In this document: positions 31,659 through 40,406 of the stretch, in pieces
Layout: the number at the start of each line of letters is the position of its first letter
Numbering within the stretch: the stretch's first letter is position 1
Assembly (NCBI GenBank): GCA_023489335.1
Contig: JAMDCP010000007.1
Span: forward strand, 186,001 to 250,000
Source of the DNA: Deltaproteobacteria bacterium
GTDB taxonomy: Bacteria; SZUA-79; Acidulodesulfobacterales; Acidulodesulfobacteraceae
Direction of reading: 5' to 3'
Length of the DNA: 64,000 bases
Position numbers and translations under genes: made by a program
The notes under the pieces: generated by a model
What the model saw: only the letters and a program-made list of their open reading frames with translations
The model's database searches: none
What the model was told of the DNA's origin: nothing

Positions 31659-33668
31659 ATGGAAAAAAATGAAAACGATTTGACTCAAGAAGAAGATTCA
31701 CAGGTTGTAAAGGGAACCACAAGGCGGGGATTTTTATCCACGATGGGCAAGATTGCGGCGGCGGCCGGACTCTTAGGAAGCGGGGCAGGAATGGAGGCGC
31801 TATCCGGTTGCGCAAAAGCGCCGACGAGCACTGCCAGCGTGCCGGCTTCGGTGGCAAAGGCTTTAGTCGCCCCCGGAAAGTGGGATAAGTATATGGGATT
31901 CTGGAGCGGCGGACCGTCCGGCGAAGTAAGAGTCAAAGGTATCCCGTCAATGAAAACGCTCTTAAGAATACCTGTTTTCAACAATGACACGGGAAGAGGT
32001 TATGGATTAACGGGAGATGACCAGAGCGAGAAAATGCTTCAGGATGCCGGAGGGTATTACGAAGGCGACACCCATCACCCCCATCTTTCTTATACCGACG
32101 GAGATTTTAACGGCAAATATCTTTACATCAACGATAAATCTGCCGGAAGAATTGCCAGAATAAGGCTTGACTATTTTCAAACCGATGCAATTACCGCTCT
32201 TCCAAATGTCTCCGCCGTTCACGGTTTAGCTACACAGAGATATCCAAAAACAGGTTATGTTTTTGCAGCATCCGAATTTGAAGTCCCAATGCCCAATGAT
32301 GGCAGAGATATCGTCCCTACGGGTAATAATGCGGCACAGACAAAAAATTACTGGACATTACTTAGCGCTGTCGACGGAGAGACTATGGCAGTTAAATGGC
32401 AGGTCATGGTTGACGGCAACCAGGATAACATGACCACCGACTATAAGGGGCTTTATGTTGCAGCCACATGTTACAATGCGGATAAGGGGTGGAATGTTCC
32501 TACAATGACAAAACCCCCAGTCGCATGGGCCGTTTTTGTCAACATCCCCAGAGTCGAAGCCGCCGTTAAAGCCGGAAAATATAAAACTATCGGAAAATCT
32601 TCGGTCCCCGTCCTCGACGGCAGGCATGGTTCCGACCTTACTTACTATGTTCCAGTCGAAAAAGACCCTCACGGAATATCGCCTACGCCGGACGGAAAAT
32701 ATTTCGTCGCCAACGGCAAACTTGCCCCGAAAGTTACCGTTATAGACCTTGAAAAAGTGTTTAAAGAAAAGAACCCAAAAGACGCCGTTGCAGCAGTTCT
32801 TACCGTAGGCGTCGGACCTTTGCATACCGTATATGACGGCAGGGGAAATGCCTACACTACGCTTTTCGTAGATTCGCAGATGGTCAAGTGGAATATCGAA
32901 GACGCAATCAAGGCCTATAACGGGGATAAAAAGGTTAAGCCTATCATACAAAAACTCGATGTTCAATATCAGCCGGGGCATAATGCCGCAACCCAGAGCG
33001 ATACGAATAAGCCCACGGGAGAATGGCTGGTAAGCTTAAATAAATTTTCTAAGGACAGATTCCTGCCGGTCGGACCGAGGTTCCCTGAAAACGACCAGTT
33101 GATAGATATATCGGGTCATAAAATGGTTCTCGTTTCCGACAACCCTGTTTACATAGAACCTCATCAGGCTACGATAGCTCTTGCCGACAGGATAAAATAT
33201 GTGAAAAAGGTTTACGACCCGAAGTATTTTGCCAACCATGTCGCAGGAGGCACGGAAGGCGTAAAACGAATCGGGCCTCACAGGGTTATCGTAAAATTGA
33301 CAGGCGTAGCGCCGATTTTAACCCCCGTTTATTTCCATGTTAAAGAGGGAGACATTGTAACCGTTATTTATTCGAATAATGACTCGGTCGAAAATCTTGC
33401 CCACGGATTTAATATGACGATGCACGGCAAAAATATAAATATCGACCCGGGTGAAACCAAAGAGGTTACATTTACCGCCGACAGGGCAGGCGTTTACTGG
33501 TATTTCTGCACCATATTCTGCCATGCGCTTCATCTTGAAATGCGCGGCAGGATGATAGTCGAAAAAGTTCCGGGGTATCGTTCAAGACCCATTAAGCCGA
33601 ACAGGCTTAGCGGAAAACCGTCCTTCGACGAAAGATTTAAAGATTTTCCAGAAGTCGGGAAGGCATAA
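31659..33668 (+). CDS. nosZ: Nitrous oxide reductase with Tat signal
   Basis: 669 residues. TRRGFLSTMGK (about 21-31) is a twin-arginine signal, so the enzyme is exported folded. CuZ histidines are visible in DTHHPHLS, SAVHGLAT, DPHGISP, GPLHTVYDG, QPGHNAA and EPHQATI. The C-terminal CuA domain has HGFNMTMHGK then C617, C621, H625 and M628 (CTIFCHALHLEM). It reduces N2O to N2 in the periplasm. A sequence of nosL, R, D, F, Y and apbE follows. A Shine-Dalgarno GAGGAGGGG precedes the ATG, and a strong terminator at 33732-33772 separates it partly from nosL. I lean to clade II by operon content but have not placed it in a tree. Confidence 0.96.
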   Translation: MEKNENDLTQEEDSQVVKGTTRRGFLSTMGKIAAAAGLLGSGAGMEALSGCAKAPTSTASVPASVAKALVAPGKWDKYMGFWSGGPSGEVRVKGIPSMKTLLRIPVFNNDTGRGYGLTGDDQSEKMLQDAGGYYEGDTHHPHLSYTDGDFNGKYLYINDKSAGRIARIRLDYFQTDAITALPNVSAVHGLATQRYPKTGYVFAASEFEVPMPNDGRDIVPTGNNAAQTKNYWTLLSAVDGETMAVKWQVMVDGNQDNMTTDYKGLYVAATCYNADKGWNVPTMTKPPVAWAVFVNIPRVEAAVKAGKYKTIGKSSVPVLDGRHGSDLTYYVPVEKDPHGISPTPDGKYFVANGKLAPKVTVIDLEKVFKEKNPKDAVAAVLTVGVGPLHTVYDGRGNAYTTLFVDSQMVKWNIEDAIKAYNGDKKVKPIIQKLDVQYQPGHNAATQSDTNKPTGEWLVSLNKFSKDRFLPVGPRFPENDQLIDISGHKMVLVSDNPVYIEPHQATIALADRIKYVKKVYDPKYFANHVAGGTEGVKRIGPHRVIVKLTGVAPILTPVYFHVKEGDIVTVIYSNNDSVENLAHGFNMTMHGKNINIDPGETKEVTFTADRAGVYWYFCTIFCHALHLEMRGRMIVEKVPGYRSRPIKPNRLSGKPSFDERFKDFPEVGKA

Positions 33669-33731
33669 TATTCTATTCAGGGGCTGGATAGAATTAATAC
33701 TGTAAGCATTTCATATTTATTCTTTCCCTTC

Positions 33732-33772
33732 AAACCCCTCTTTAAATAAATTACATTATTAAAGAGGGGTTT
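33732..33772 (+). terminator. Intrinsic terminator after nosZ
   Basis: Perfect 14-bp arms AAACCCCTCTTTAA (33732-33745) and TTAAAGAGGGGTTT (33759-33772), then a T-rich tract. It would raise nosZ message relative to the downstream accessory genes. Confidence 0.85.
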
Positions 33773-33824
33773 TTTCTATCTTTTTTTAAAAAATTTTAAT
33801 TTAAAGCATTAAAGGTGATTAAAG

Positions 33825-34376
33825 ATGTCCGGCAAAAAAAGTTTTATTATTTTATTTCTTATATCTTTTATTATTTTTTTATCTTCTTTTGCAATTTTGA
33901 CCGCATGCTCTCCCGGCAAACCCAAATTGCCCCCGCCGAGAAAGATTACCTCTACTACGACGTCAAAGCTCTGCGGAATGTTTCTAAAGCAATATCCAGG
34001 ACCGGAATCCCAGATAATTTATAGAAACGGGAAAACTTATTTTTTTTGCGATACGGTGGAATTATTAGAATGGATTCATTTAAAAAGCGTTGCGGCAAGA
34101 GTTCCGTTAGTTATGTATGTTCAGGATATGACTAATAATTCATGGAAACATCCTGAAGACCGGTTTATTAACGCAAAGAAAGCCTATTACGTCATAGGCT
34201 CTAAAAGAATGGGATGCATGGGTCCGACATTCGTTTCGTTTTCGAACGAAAAAGCCGCGAATAAATTCATTAAAAAATATGGCGGTAAAATATATAAATT
34301 CAATGAAATTACTATAAAAATGATAAATAAGGCAGCAAATCCCGCTAATATGAAAATTACAATAAATATGGGATAG
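33825..34376 (+). CDS. nosL: NosL-like copper lipoprotein
   Basis: 183 residues. Lipoprotein signal with lipobox LTAC (Cys28). The NosL core has KLCGMFLKQYPGP (C50, M52), DGK-like NGKTYFFCDTVELLEW and MGCMGPTFVSFSNEKAANKFIKKYGGKIYKFNEI. NosL binds Cu(I) and delivers it to apo-NosZ. It is separated from nosZ by a terminator, so a second promoter in 33773-33824 is likely. It shares the C-terminal domain type with the cytoplasmic HTH-NosL protein at 27192-27881. Confidence 0.88.
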   Translation: MSGKKSFIILFLISFIIFLSSFAILTACSPGKPKLPPPRKITSTTTSKLCGMFLKQYPGPESQIIYRNGKTYFFCDTVELLEWIHLKSVAARVPLVMYVQDMTNNSWKHPEDRFINAKKAYYVIGSKRMGCMGPTFVSFSNEKAANKFIKKYGGKIYKFNEITIKMINKAANPANMKITINMG

Positions 34377-34424
34377 GAAAAAAGTGATTAATATCATTTG
34401 TAAAACATAATTAAAATGCTAAGA

Positions 34425-34454
34425 TTGATGTATATAAAAATATGCATACATCAA
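34425..34454. promoter_or_regulatory. Inverted repeat upstream of nosR
   Basis: TTGATGTAT (34425-34433) and ATACATCAA (34446-34454), perfect 9-bp arms, 44 bp before the nosR ATG. TTGAT...ATCAA ends recall FNR half sites but the spacing (20 bp inner) is too wide, so another regulator or an RNA hairpin is possible. Confidence 0.45.
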
Positions 34455-34497
34455 TAAATGCATATTCTAAGTTAAAAGGGGATAAATTATATAAACT

Positions 34498-36570
34498 ATG
34501 AGAAAATCTAAAATTATTCATACATTCTGTATTTTTATCATATCTTTTATTGCATCTTTTGTACTAAATTCCTCTTTCGCATTCGGAAATGCGAAAGTTA
34601 CCCTAAAAAATTCTTCCAAATATTACCGGTATGCGTTAAAAGGCGCAACTACATATAAATACGGTACAATAAAGGGAACGCCGGTTATATACGGCTATAA
34701 CGGAAAAGGAAAGTTTCTGGGCTATATATTCCTTTCAACCAATCTGGTAAATATCAAAAGTTATTCGGGAAAACCTTTGGTATCGCTAATATCCATTAAT
34801 AAAAAAGGCATAATAAAAGGGGTAAGGGTAATCCATATAGACGACCCGATATTTCTAATAGGAATTCCGGTTACGAAATTATATTCGTTTACCGACCAGT
34901 ATATAGGAAGAAATATAAAAAGCCATATTTATATCGGCGGAAAAGGCAAAAACCATGTATCGGCGATAGCAAGCGCAAGCGTTACGACTGTGGCGATGGA
35001 CCAGACGATTATGATGGCCGCAAGAAGATTTGCCGCCAAAGCGGGAATTATTAAATCAATCCCCAGCGTAAAATATAAATTAAAAAATATTTACAAACCG
35101 GCAGACTGGAAAGAACTCAGAGAAAACGGAAGCATTAAAAAATTTGTCATATCATGTTCGCAGATGGGCGTAAAAGGCTGCACCGGACCGTATGAAACCA
35201 TATATTACGGTATTTTAAGCGTTCCTATGATAGGAAGAAATATCCTTGGCGATTTTCAATACAATTATCTGTCAAACAGATGGAAAAATAGAAATGAAGC
35301 CGCCATTTTCGTGATTGCAAACGGCATATCCTCTTTTTTAGGTTCCGGCTTTGTAAGAGGCGGGGTGTTCGAAAAATTTCATCTGGAACAGGGGTATAGT
35401 TCTATAATATTCAGGGATTTTAATTTTAGTTATATTTCCGCCCTTAATATAAAAGGCGTTCCAAATTTTAAAGAAGGCGGAATATTTACTATTCCTCTTT
35501 CCAAGTTTAATCCTATTCTTCCGTTTCATATAGTTTTTACTTTCCATAAGCATGTATCGCATGGCTCTATGTTAAAAAAGGAAAGGTTTCAAACCTTTTA
35601 CACAAGCTACCTATTGCCTCATGAATACTATATTTCAAGCTATCATTACGAGAAAAAACTTAAGCCGTATGAGGCGGCATGGATAAATGATTTTTATTAT
35701 ATTATCGCGCTTGGTTTACTTCTGATTATTTTAACCGTCGTCTTTTTAATTAAAGATAGGATTATAACAAAAAAAACATCGGCAAATGGGCGTAAAAAGA
35801 TAAAATGGCTCTATTATTCCGTATTATTTTTATTTCTTGCGCTGCTCGGCTTTATTAAACCCTCACAGCCTTCGATTACCCATCTTTACACAATTTATGA
35901 CAGCCTGTTCGTGAATTACAATCCAACCCTTTTCTTGCTCGACCCGTTAATTTTTATACTTTTTGTATTTATTTTTATTACTTCTATCGTATGGGGAAGG
36001 GGCATGTTTTGCGGCTGGATTTGTCCGTTTGGCATATTACAGGAATATATTTATAAAATAAAGAGAAGAATATTGCCTGAAAAACTTGCTAAAAAAATCT
36101 CGCTCGAGTTTAACGATAAATTTCATTTTAAGTTAGTTTATTTAAAATATGCTATATTCATAATATTAATGGCAACGGCAATTGTATCTATTGCGTGGGG
36201 TGAAAGGCTTGCAGAGGCGGAACCGTTCAAAACCGTTTTTTATCTTCACTTTGAAAGACAGTGGTATTTTGCGTCTTATGCTGTTCTTTTAATCGGCATA
36301 TCGGCTTTGTCTTACAGGTTTTTTTGCAAGTATATATGCCCGCTTGGGGCGTCTTTCGGTTTGCTGTCGAAATTAAAAATATTCAGCATAAAAAGATACG
36401 AGGAATGTAAAAGCTGTAAAATTTGCACAAGGTCGTGCACTATCAGGGCGATAGACGACAGGGGAAAAATTAACAGAGCCGAATGCTTTTACTGTTTGGA
36501 ATGTCAGATAAATTATAATGACGATAAACTTTGCCCGCATTTACTGAAACTTAAAAAGAATATACAATAA
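34498..36570 (+). CDS. nosR: NosR, FMN and FeS membrane protein for N2O reduction
   Basis: 690 residues. A signal peptide precedes a periplasmic FMN-binding domain (about 60-190) with SASVTT near 160-165, the flavin-attachment-like motif. Membrane helices from about 395 onward carry CGWICPFGILQEY and CKYICPLGAS, the two CX3CP sites. The C-terminal ferredoxin part has CKSCKICTRSC and CFYCLECQ. NosR delivers electrons to NosZ and supports CuZ maturation. ApbE, which attaches FMN, is encoded at the end of the operon. The gene abuts nosD directly (stop and start adjacent). Confidence 0.93.
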   Translation: MRKSKIIHTFCIFIISFIASFVLNSSFAFGNAKVTLKNSSKYYRYALKGATTYKYGTIKGTPVIYGYNGKGKFLGYIFLSTNLVNIKSYSGKPLVSLISINKKGIIKGVRVIHIDDPIFLIGIPVTKLYSFTDQYIGRNIKSHIYIGGKGKNHVSAIASASVTTVAMDQTIMMAARRFAAKAGIIKSIPSVKYKLKNIYKPADWKELRENGSIKKFVISCSQMGVKGCTGPYETIYYGILSVPMIGRNILGDFQYNYLSNRWKNRNEAAIFVIANGISSFLGSGFVRGGVFEKFHLEQGYSSIIFRDFNFSYISALNIKGVPNFKEGGIFTIPLSKFNPILPFHIVFTFHKHVSHGSMLKKERFQTFYTSYLLPHEYYISSYHYEKKLKPYEAAWINDFYYIIALGLLLIILTVVFLIKDRIITKKTSANGRKKIKWLYYSVLFLFLALLGFIKPSQPSITHLYTIYDSLFVNYNPTLFLLDPLIFILFVFIFITSIVWGRGMFCGWICPFGILQEYIYKIKRRILPEKLAKKISLEFNDKFHFKLVYLKYAIFIILMATAIVSIAWGERLAEAEPFKTVFYLHFERQWYFASYAVLLIGISALSYRFFCKYICPLGASFGLLSKLKIFSIKRYEECKSCKICTRSCTIRAIDDRGKINRAECFYCLECQINYNDDKLCPHLLKLKKNIQ

Positions 36571-37920
36571 ATGTTTAAAAACCATAAAATTTTTATAAAT
36601 ATATTTATAGATTTTTTATTTTTATTGTTCTTTCTAATATTGCAAGGGACGGCTAACTCTAAAACAATTTATGTCGGAAAAGATAAGCCGTTTCATTCAA
36701 TACAAAACGCCGTAAATTCGGCAAATAACGGCAACACGATTATCGTATCGAATGGAGAATATTCGGGCAATATTTATATCAATAAACCTTTAACTTTAAT
36801 AGGAAAAAATAGTCCGGTAATAAACGCACTTTTAAAAGGCAGCGGCATCACGGTAGATGCAAAAAATGTTACGGTTAAAGGATTTAAAATAATAAATACG
36901 GGAAATAACCTTGCAAAAATGGATGCCGGCATTCTCCTCAGGCAAAAAGCCCGTTTTGCGGTTATCGAAAATAATTATGTAATAAATTCCAACTCAAATG
37001 GAATTTATGTGGACGGCGCATTTTTTACGACGGTTAAAAATAATTTCATAACATCTTCCAGAAAAATCCAATACGGGAACCGGGGTTACGGTATTTATTT
37101 ATGGAACGCCCAATACGGGGTATTCGAAGAAAATTTAATCAAATATTTTGTCGGAGGATTTTATGTCGTATCTTCTCCAAATTCATACCTTTTAAAAAAT
37201 GCTATAATTCATAATTATTACGGCACCCATTATATGTTTTCAAATCATGACATTGTTGCCGGAAACTTCGTAAAAGACACTGTAGATGGGTTGGCCCTTA
37301 TGTATTCAAGGCATATCCTCGCGGTTCTGAATACCGTAGTTAATGCAAAACACAAGGGCTTTTTGTTTAACCAATCGTATTACGACACCATAGTAAGCAA
37401 TGTAGTGATAAAATCGGGCAAGGGAATGGACTTATATAACACCGTGCATTGCAAAATAATTCATAATCTTGTCATAAATAATAAAATAGGAATGCATATA
37501 TGGGGAGGTTCCTTTCCGAATATTGTTTACAATAACTCCTTTATCAACAATATTTTTCAAATAAAATTCCTTGCCCATAGCGATGTTTACTGGGATTATA
37601 AGGGAAAAGGCAATTATTGGTCCGATTATAACGGCTTCAGTATGAAAAAAAATAATACAGGTTCTTTGCCTTACAGGTCTAATTCTATCTCCAGTTATAT
37701 TTACTGGAAATATCCTATTGCAAAACTTTTATTAAGCGGTTCTCCCGTAATTCAAACCCTGCAGTTTATCGAAAACAGTTTCCCTATTTTTACTATTCCG
37801 GGCATCGTTGACAGATACCCTTATTTAAACCCGACTTTTCCAAAAAAAATAATGATAAATTCAACAAAGGAAGGATTTTTTTATGTTAAAACAGGAATTA
37901 AGCAAAGAATGGGCAAATAA
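36571..37920 (+). CDS. nosD: NosD, periplasmic copper-insertion beta-helix protein
   Basis: 449 residues with a signal peptide (about 8-30) and a right-handed beta-helix of repeated units (VIENNYVINSNSNGIYVDGAF, NFITSSRKIQYG, GTHYMFSNHDIVAGNFV, HCKIIHNLVINN). This CASH-type repeat is diagnostic of NosD, which works with the NosFY transporter in CuZ assembly. The last 38 bp overlap the start of nosF, indicating coupled translation. Confidence 0.92.
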   Translation: MFKNHKIFINIFIDFLFLLFFLILQGTANSKTIYVGKDKPFHSIQNAVNSANNGNTIIVSNGEYSGNIYINKPLTLIGKNSPVINALLKGSGITVDAKNVTVKGFKIINTGNNLAKMDAGILLRQKARFAVIENNYVINSNSNGIYVDGAFFTTVKNNFITSSRKIQYGNRGYGIYLWNAQYGVFEENLIKYFVGGFYVVSSPNSYLLKNAIIHNYYGTHYMFSNHDIVAGNFVKDTVDGLALMYSRHILAVLNTVVNAKHKGFLFNQSYYDTIVSNVVIKSGKGMDLYNTVHCKIIHNLVINNKIGMHIWGGSFPNIVYNNSFINNIFQIKFLAHSDVYWDYKGKGNYWSDYNGFSMKKNNTGSLPYRSNSISSYIYWKYPIAKLLLSGSPVIQTLQFIENSFPIFTIPGIVDRYPYLNPTFPKKIMINSTKEGFFYVKTGIKQRMGK

Positions 37921-38887
37921 CGGAAAGCCGCCGGTAATAGAGTTTAAAGGCATAAATAAAGACTACAAAATTAAGGGCGGCTATATATTTAAAGCGCTGA
38001 TAGATATTAATTTTTCGGTAAAAGAAGGAGAGGTTTTAACAATAGTGGGTCATAACGGCGCCGGCAAATCGACGCTTATAAAAATCATTATGGGCATCAC
38101 CAAACCTACGGCGGGCGGAATTGAAATCTTCGGCACGGACACCGCTCAAGCCATTCCTAAAAATATAAAGGCTAAAATAGGCTATATTCCAGAGATTGTC
38201 AACTTTTACGGTAATCTGTCCGGATTTGAAATTATGCAGTTTTTCGGAAATTTAAATAATGTTTATAATGAAAAACTGTTTAAAGAGCTATTGGACAGGG
38301 TCGGCATACTTAAAGCCGCTAATAAAAAAGTTATTGCTTATTCGAAAGGAATGCGGCAGAGATTGGCATTTGCGGTATCGCGCATTAAAAATCCGGATAT
38401 TTACCTATTCGACGAACCGACAAGCGGAATGGACCCATCCGGCATCAACGAATTTATTTCCCTTATTAAACTTATAAACGACGCAGGGAAAACCGTAATA
38501 ATGACTTCGCACATTCTTCCGGAGGTCGAAGATATTTCAAGCAGGGTTTGCATCATGTTGAACGGAAAAATCGCCGCTCTGGGAAAAATCCCCGAATTGT
38601 TAGAAAAGCTCGGTCTGGCTGCGGCGGCAAATTTAAAGTTTAAAGACGGCTTCAGGCTTGAAGAAAGCTGGTTCGAGCAGATAAAAAATTCCAGACTGAT
38701 TTTGGATTACAATGTGAACAATAAGAATTTATCCGTAGATATTAAATTTCTCGAAGAAAACAGGATGAAATTAATAAATGAAATTATCGGCAGATATACC
38801 GATAATCTTGCGGATATGAACATAAAAAAGCCGGGTCTTTTTGAAATTTATAACTATTTTTCAATTAAAAAGGTGTCAAATGATTAA
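37883..38887 (+). CDS. nosF: NosF, ABC transporter ATPase
   Basis: 334 residues. Walker A GHNGAGKSTL near 57, signature YSKGMRQRLAFAV, Walker B IYLFDEPTSGMDP, and switch TSHI. The ATG at 37883 is preceded by GGAAGG 9 nt upstream, which supports this overlapping start. NosF powers the NosDFY complex that supplies sulfur or handles copper for CuZ. It is longer than the minimal ABC ATPase because of an extension after residue 225. Confidence 0.93.
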   Translation: MLKQELSKEWANNGKPPVIEFKGINKDYKIKGGYIFKALIDINFSVKEGEVLTIVGHNGAGKSTLIKIIMGITKPTAGGIEIFGTDTAQAIPKNIKAKIGYIPEIVNFYGNLSGFEIMQFFGNLNNVYNEKLFKELLDRVGILKAANKKVIAYSKGMRQRLAFAVSRIKNPDIYLFDEPTSGMDPSGINEFISLIKLINDAGKTVIMTSHILPEVEDISSRVCIMLNGKIAALGKIPELLEKLGLAAAANLKFKDGFRLEESWFEQIKNSRLILDYNVNNKNLSVDIKFLEENRMKLINEIIGRYTDNLADMNIKKPGLFEIYNYFSIKKVSND

Positions 38888-39719
38888 TCTAAGAGTAATT
38901 TTAACGATATCGAAAAAAGAATTCATTAACAGGATTAAGAATATCTCCCTTTTTATCTTAATTTTTATATTAACTTTATTATCCCTTGCGATATCGTATT
39001 TCGGGACCAGCCCGTTCGGACTGACGGGCTTTAGCGGGATAGACGTCACCATCGCATCCCTTATGAGTCTGTCTATTTATTTAATTCCGTTAATAGCATT
39101 TATTCTCGGTTATGATTCTATTACGGGAGAGGAGGAGGACGGCACGATGCCTTTACTTTTATCGTCGTCCGCCTCCAGAAGCGAGATATATCTTGGAAAA
39201 TTTATCGGACTTGCGGTTGTCATTTCTATTGCGGTATTTGCAGGTTACGGAATTTCCGGCATCATAATTTTATTAAAAGAAAATGCCGGCCATATAATCG
39301 GCTATTTCTCTTTTATTTTTTCTTCTATTTTACTCGGCATATCTTTCCTATCTATTGCCTTGTTGATTTCCAGTTTTACCAGGTCAAGAACGGCTTCGAT
39401 AACTATTTCCGTTTTTTTATGGTTTTTTTATATTTTTATTTACGACCTGCTATTGATAGGAATTCTTGTCGCGACTAAGGGTAAAGCGGCGTTTATTAAT
39501 AATGCCGTGATAGGCGGCTTTCTGCTTGTTAATCCGGCCGATGTTTACAGGCTTTTTACTATCTCTTTTATTCACGGACTTAAAGGCTATTACGGCTTAA
39601 CGAGTATTTTAACGGGAAAATTTATACTTAACCGCGTTCTTTTAATTTTTGTCTATATTATGTGGATTTTTCTGCCTATGTTTTCCGGTATGTTTATATT
39701 TTATAAAAAAAGATATTAA
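38880..39719 (+). CDS. nosY: NosY, ABC transporter permease
   Basis: 279 residues and six membrane helices. Start at 38880 (MINLRVILTISKKEFINRIKN), preceded by AAAAAGGTG and overlapping nosF by 8 bp; an earlier in-frame ATG has no ribosome site. The cytoplasmic motif ISKKEF...R and SITGEEEDGTMPLLLSSSASRSEIYLGKFIG is typical of NosY/ABC-2 permeases. It forms the membrane channel of NosDFY. Confidence 0.9.
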   Translation: MINLRVILTISKKEFINRIKNISLFILIFILTLLSLAISYFGTSPFGLTGFSGIDVTIASLMSLSIYLIPLIAFILGYDSITGEEEDGTMPLLLSSSASRSEIYLGKFIGLAVVISIAVFAGYGISGIIILLKENAGHIIGYFSFIFSSILLGISFLSIALLISSFTRSRTASITISVFLWFFYIFIYDLLLIGILVATKGKAAFINNAVIGGFLLVNPADVYRLFTISFIHGLKGYYGLTSILTGKFILNRVLLIFVYIMWIFLPMFSGMFIFYKKRY

Positions 39720-39740
39720 TTATTCAAGGGGGGTAACTAT

Positions 39741-40007
39741 ATGGCCGATTTTTTTAAAAATATCGAGGATGTTTCAAAGAAAAAAGAGCTTGCGGATATG
39801 GTTCAGGAAATAACCGAGATGAAGGTTGCCATAGACGATATTAAAGAAGCTTATGAAGTAAAAGATGAAAAACAGCTATTGAATAAAATTAAAAAAGGGC
39901 TTGTCCCCGAACATCCCGCTTACGAGGGCTACCTTTCCATACTTCACATCAGGGATTATATCGCGCATTACAGGCTTAAAATACAAAATTTAATGGATGA
40001 ATTATAA
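39741..40007 (+). CDS. Small helical protein in the nos operon, possible antitoxin
   Basis: 88 residues, all helix-forming, without signal or cysteine. KKKELADMVQEITEMKVAIDDIKEAYEV is an amphipathic helix; PEHPAYEGYLSILHIRDYIAHYRLKI follows. I do not recognise a family. It lies 21 bp after nosY and 9 bp before the DUF6516-like gene, with a GGGGGG-rich ribosome site. Position suggests an antitoxin paired with the next product, but it may instead be a nos-specific accessory. Confidence 0.55.
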   Translation: MADFFKNIEDVSKKKELADMVQEITEMKVAIDDIKEAYEVKDEKQLLNKIKKGLVPEHPAYEGYLSILHIRDYIAHYRLKIQNLMDEL

Positions 40008-40016
40008 GGAGAAATT

Positions 40017-40406
40017 ATGGCGGATAAATTTGATTTTTTGGAAAAGAAAAGAATTCCGGAAGAATTTGCAATAAAATTAGCCGATGATATAAACGCCGGA
40101 TTTAAAAATATATTTAAAACTCCCGCAGAGGTAAAAAGCGACGGAATACTCCTTGAGTTTAAAGACGGTTCGCAGCTTGAATTGCGCTACCCCTCAAAAA
40201 GGGAATACTCTTTTAATTTCTTAAAGGAAGAAAAACTATTTATAATCGATACTGCCCCGATTCATAATGAACTTGAAACCTATCCCAACCATATTCATGA
40301 TTTTGAGGGGAAATTACTAAAAGACGAAATTACGAATACCAATAATGAGCCTGTTAAAAATATCGAAAATTTTTTGAGATTTTTCGGATATTTGGAGAAA
40401 AAATGA
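40017..40406 (+). CDS. TumE/DUF6516-like protein in the nos operon
   Basis: 129 residues. The C-terminal half, IIDTAPIHNELETYPNHIHDFEGKLL then EPVKNIENFLRF, resembles the DNAPHHxExxTxPxHxH signature of the DUF6516 (TumE-type) toxin family. The N-terminal half (VKSDGILLEFKDGSQLELRY) fits its first beta strands. The stop overlaps the apbE start by 4 bp, so it is embedded in the nos operon. Assignment is tentative; a metal-binding histidine cluster (H..H..H, about 90-101) would also suit a copper role. Confidence 0.5.
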   Translation: MADKFDFLEKKRIPEEFAIKLADDINAGFKNIFKTPAEVKSDGILLEFKDGSQLELRYPSKREYSFNFLKEEKLFIIDTAPIHNELETYPNHIHDFEGKLLKDEITNTNNEPVKNIENFLRFFGYLEKK

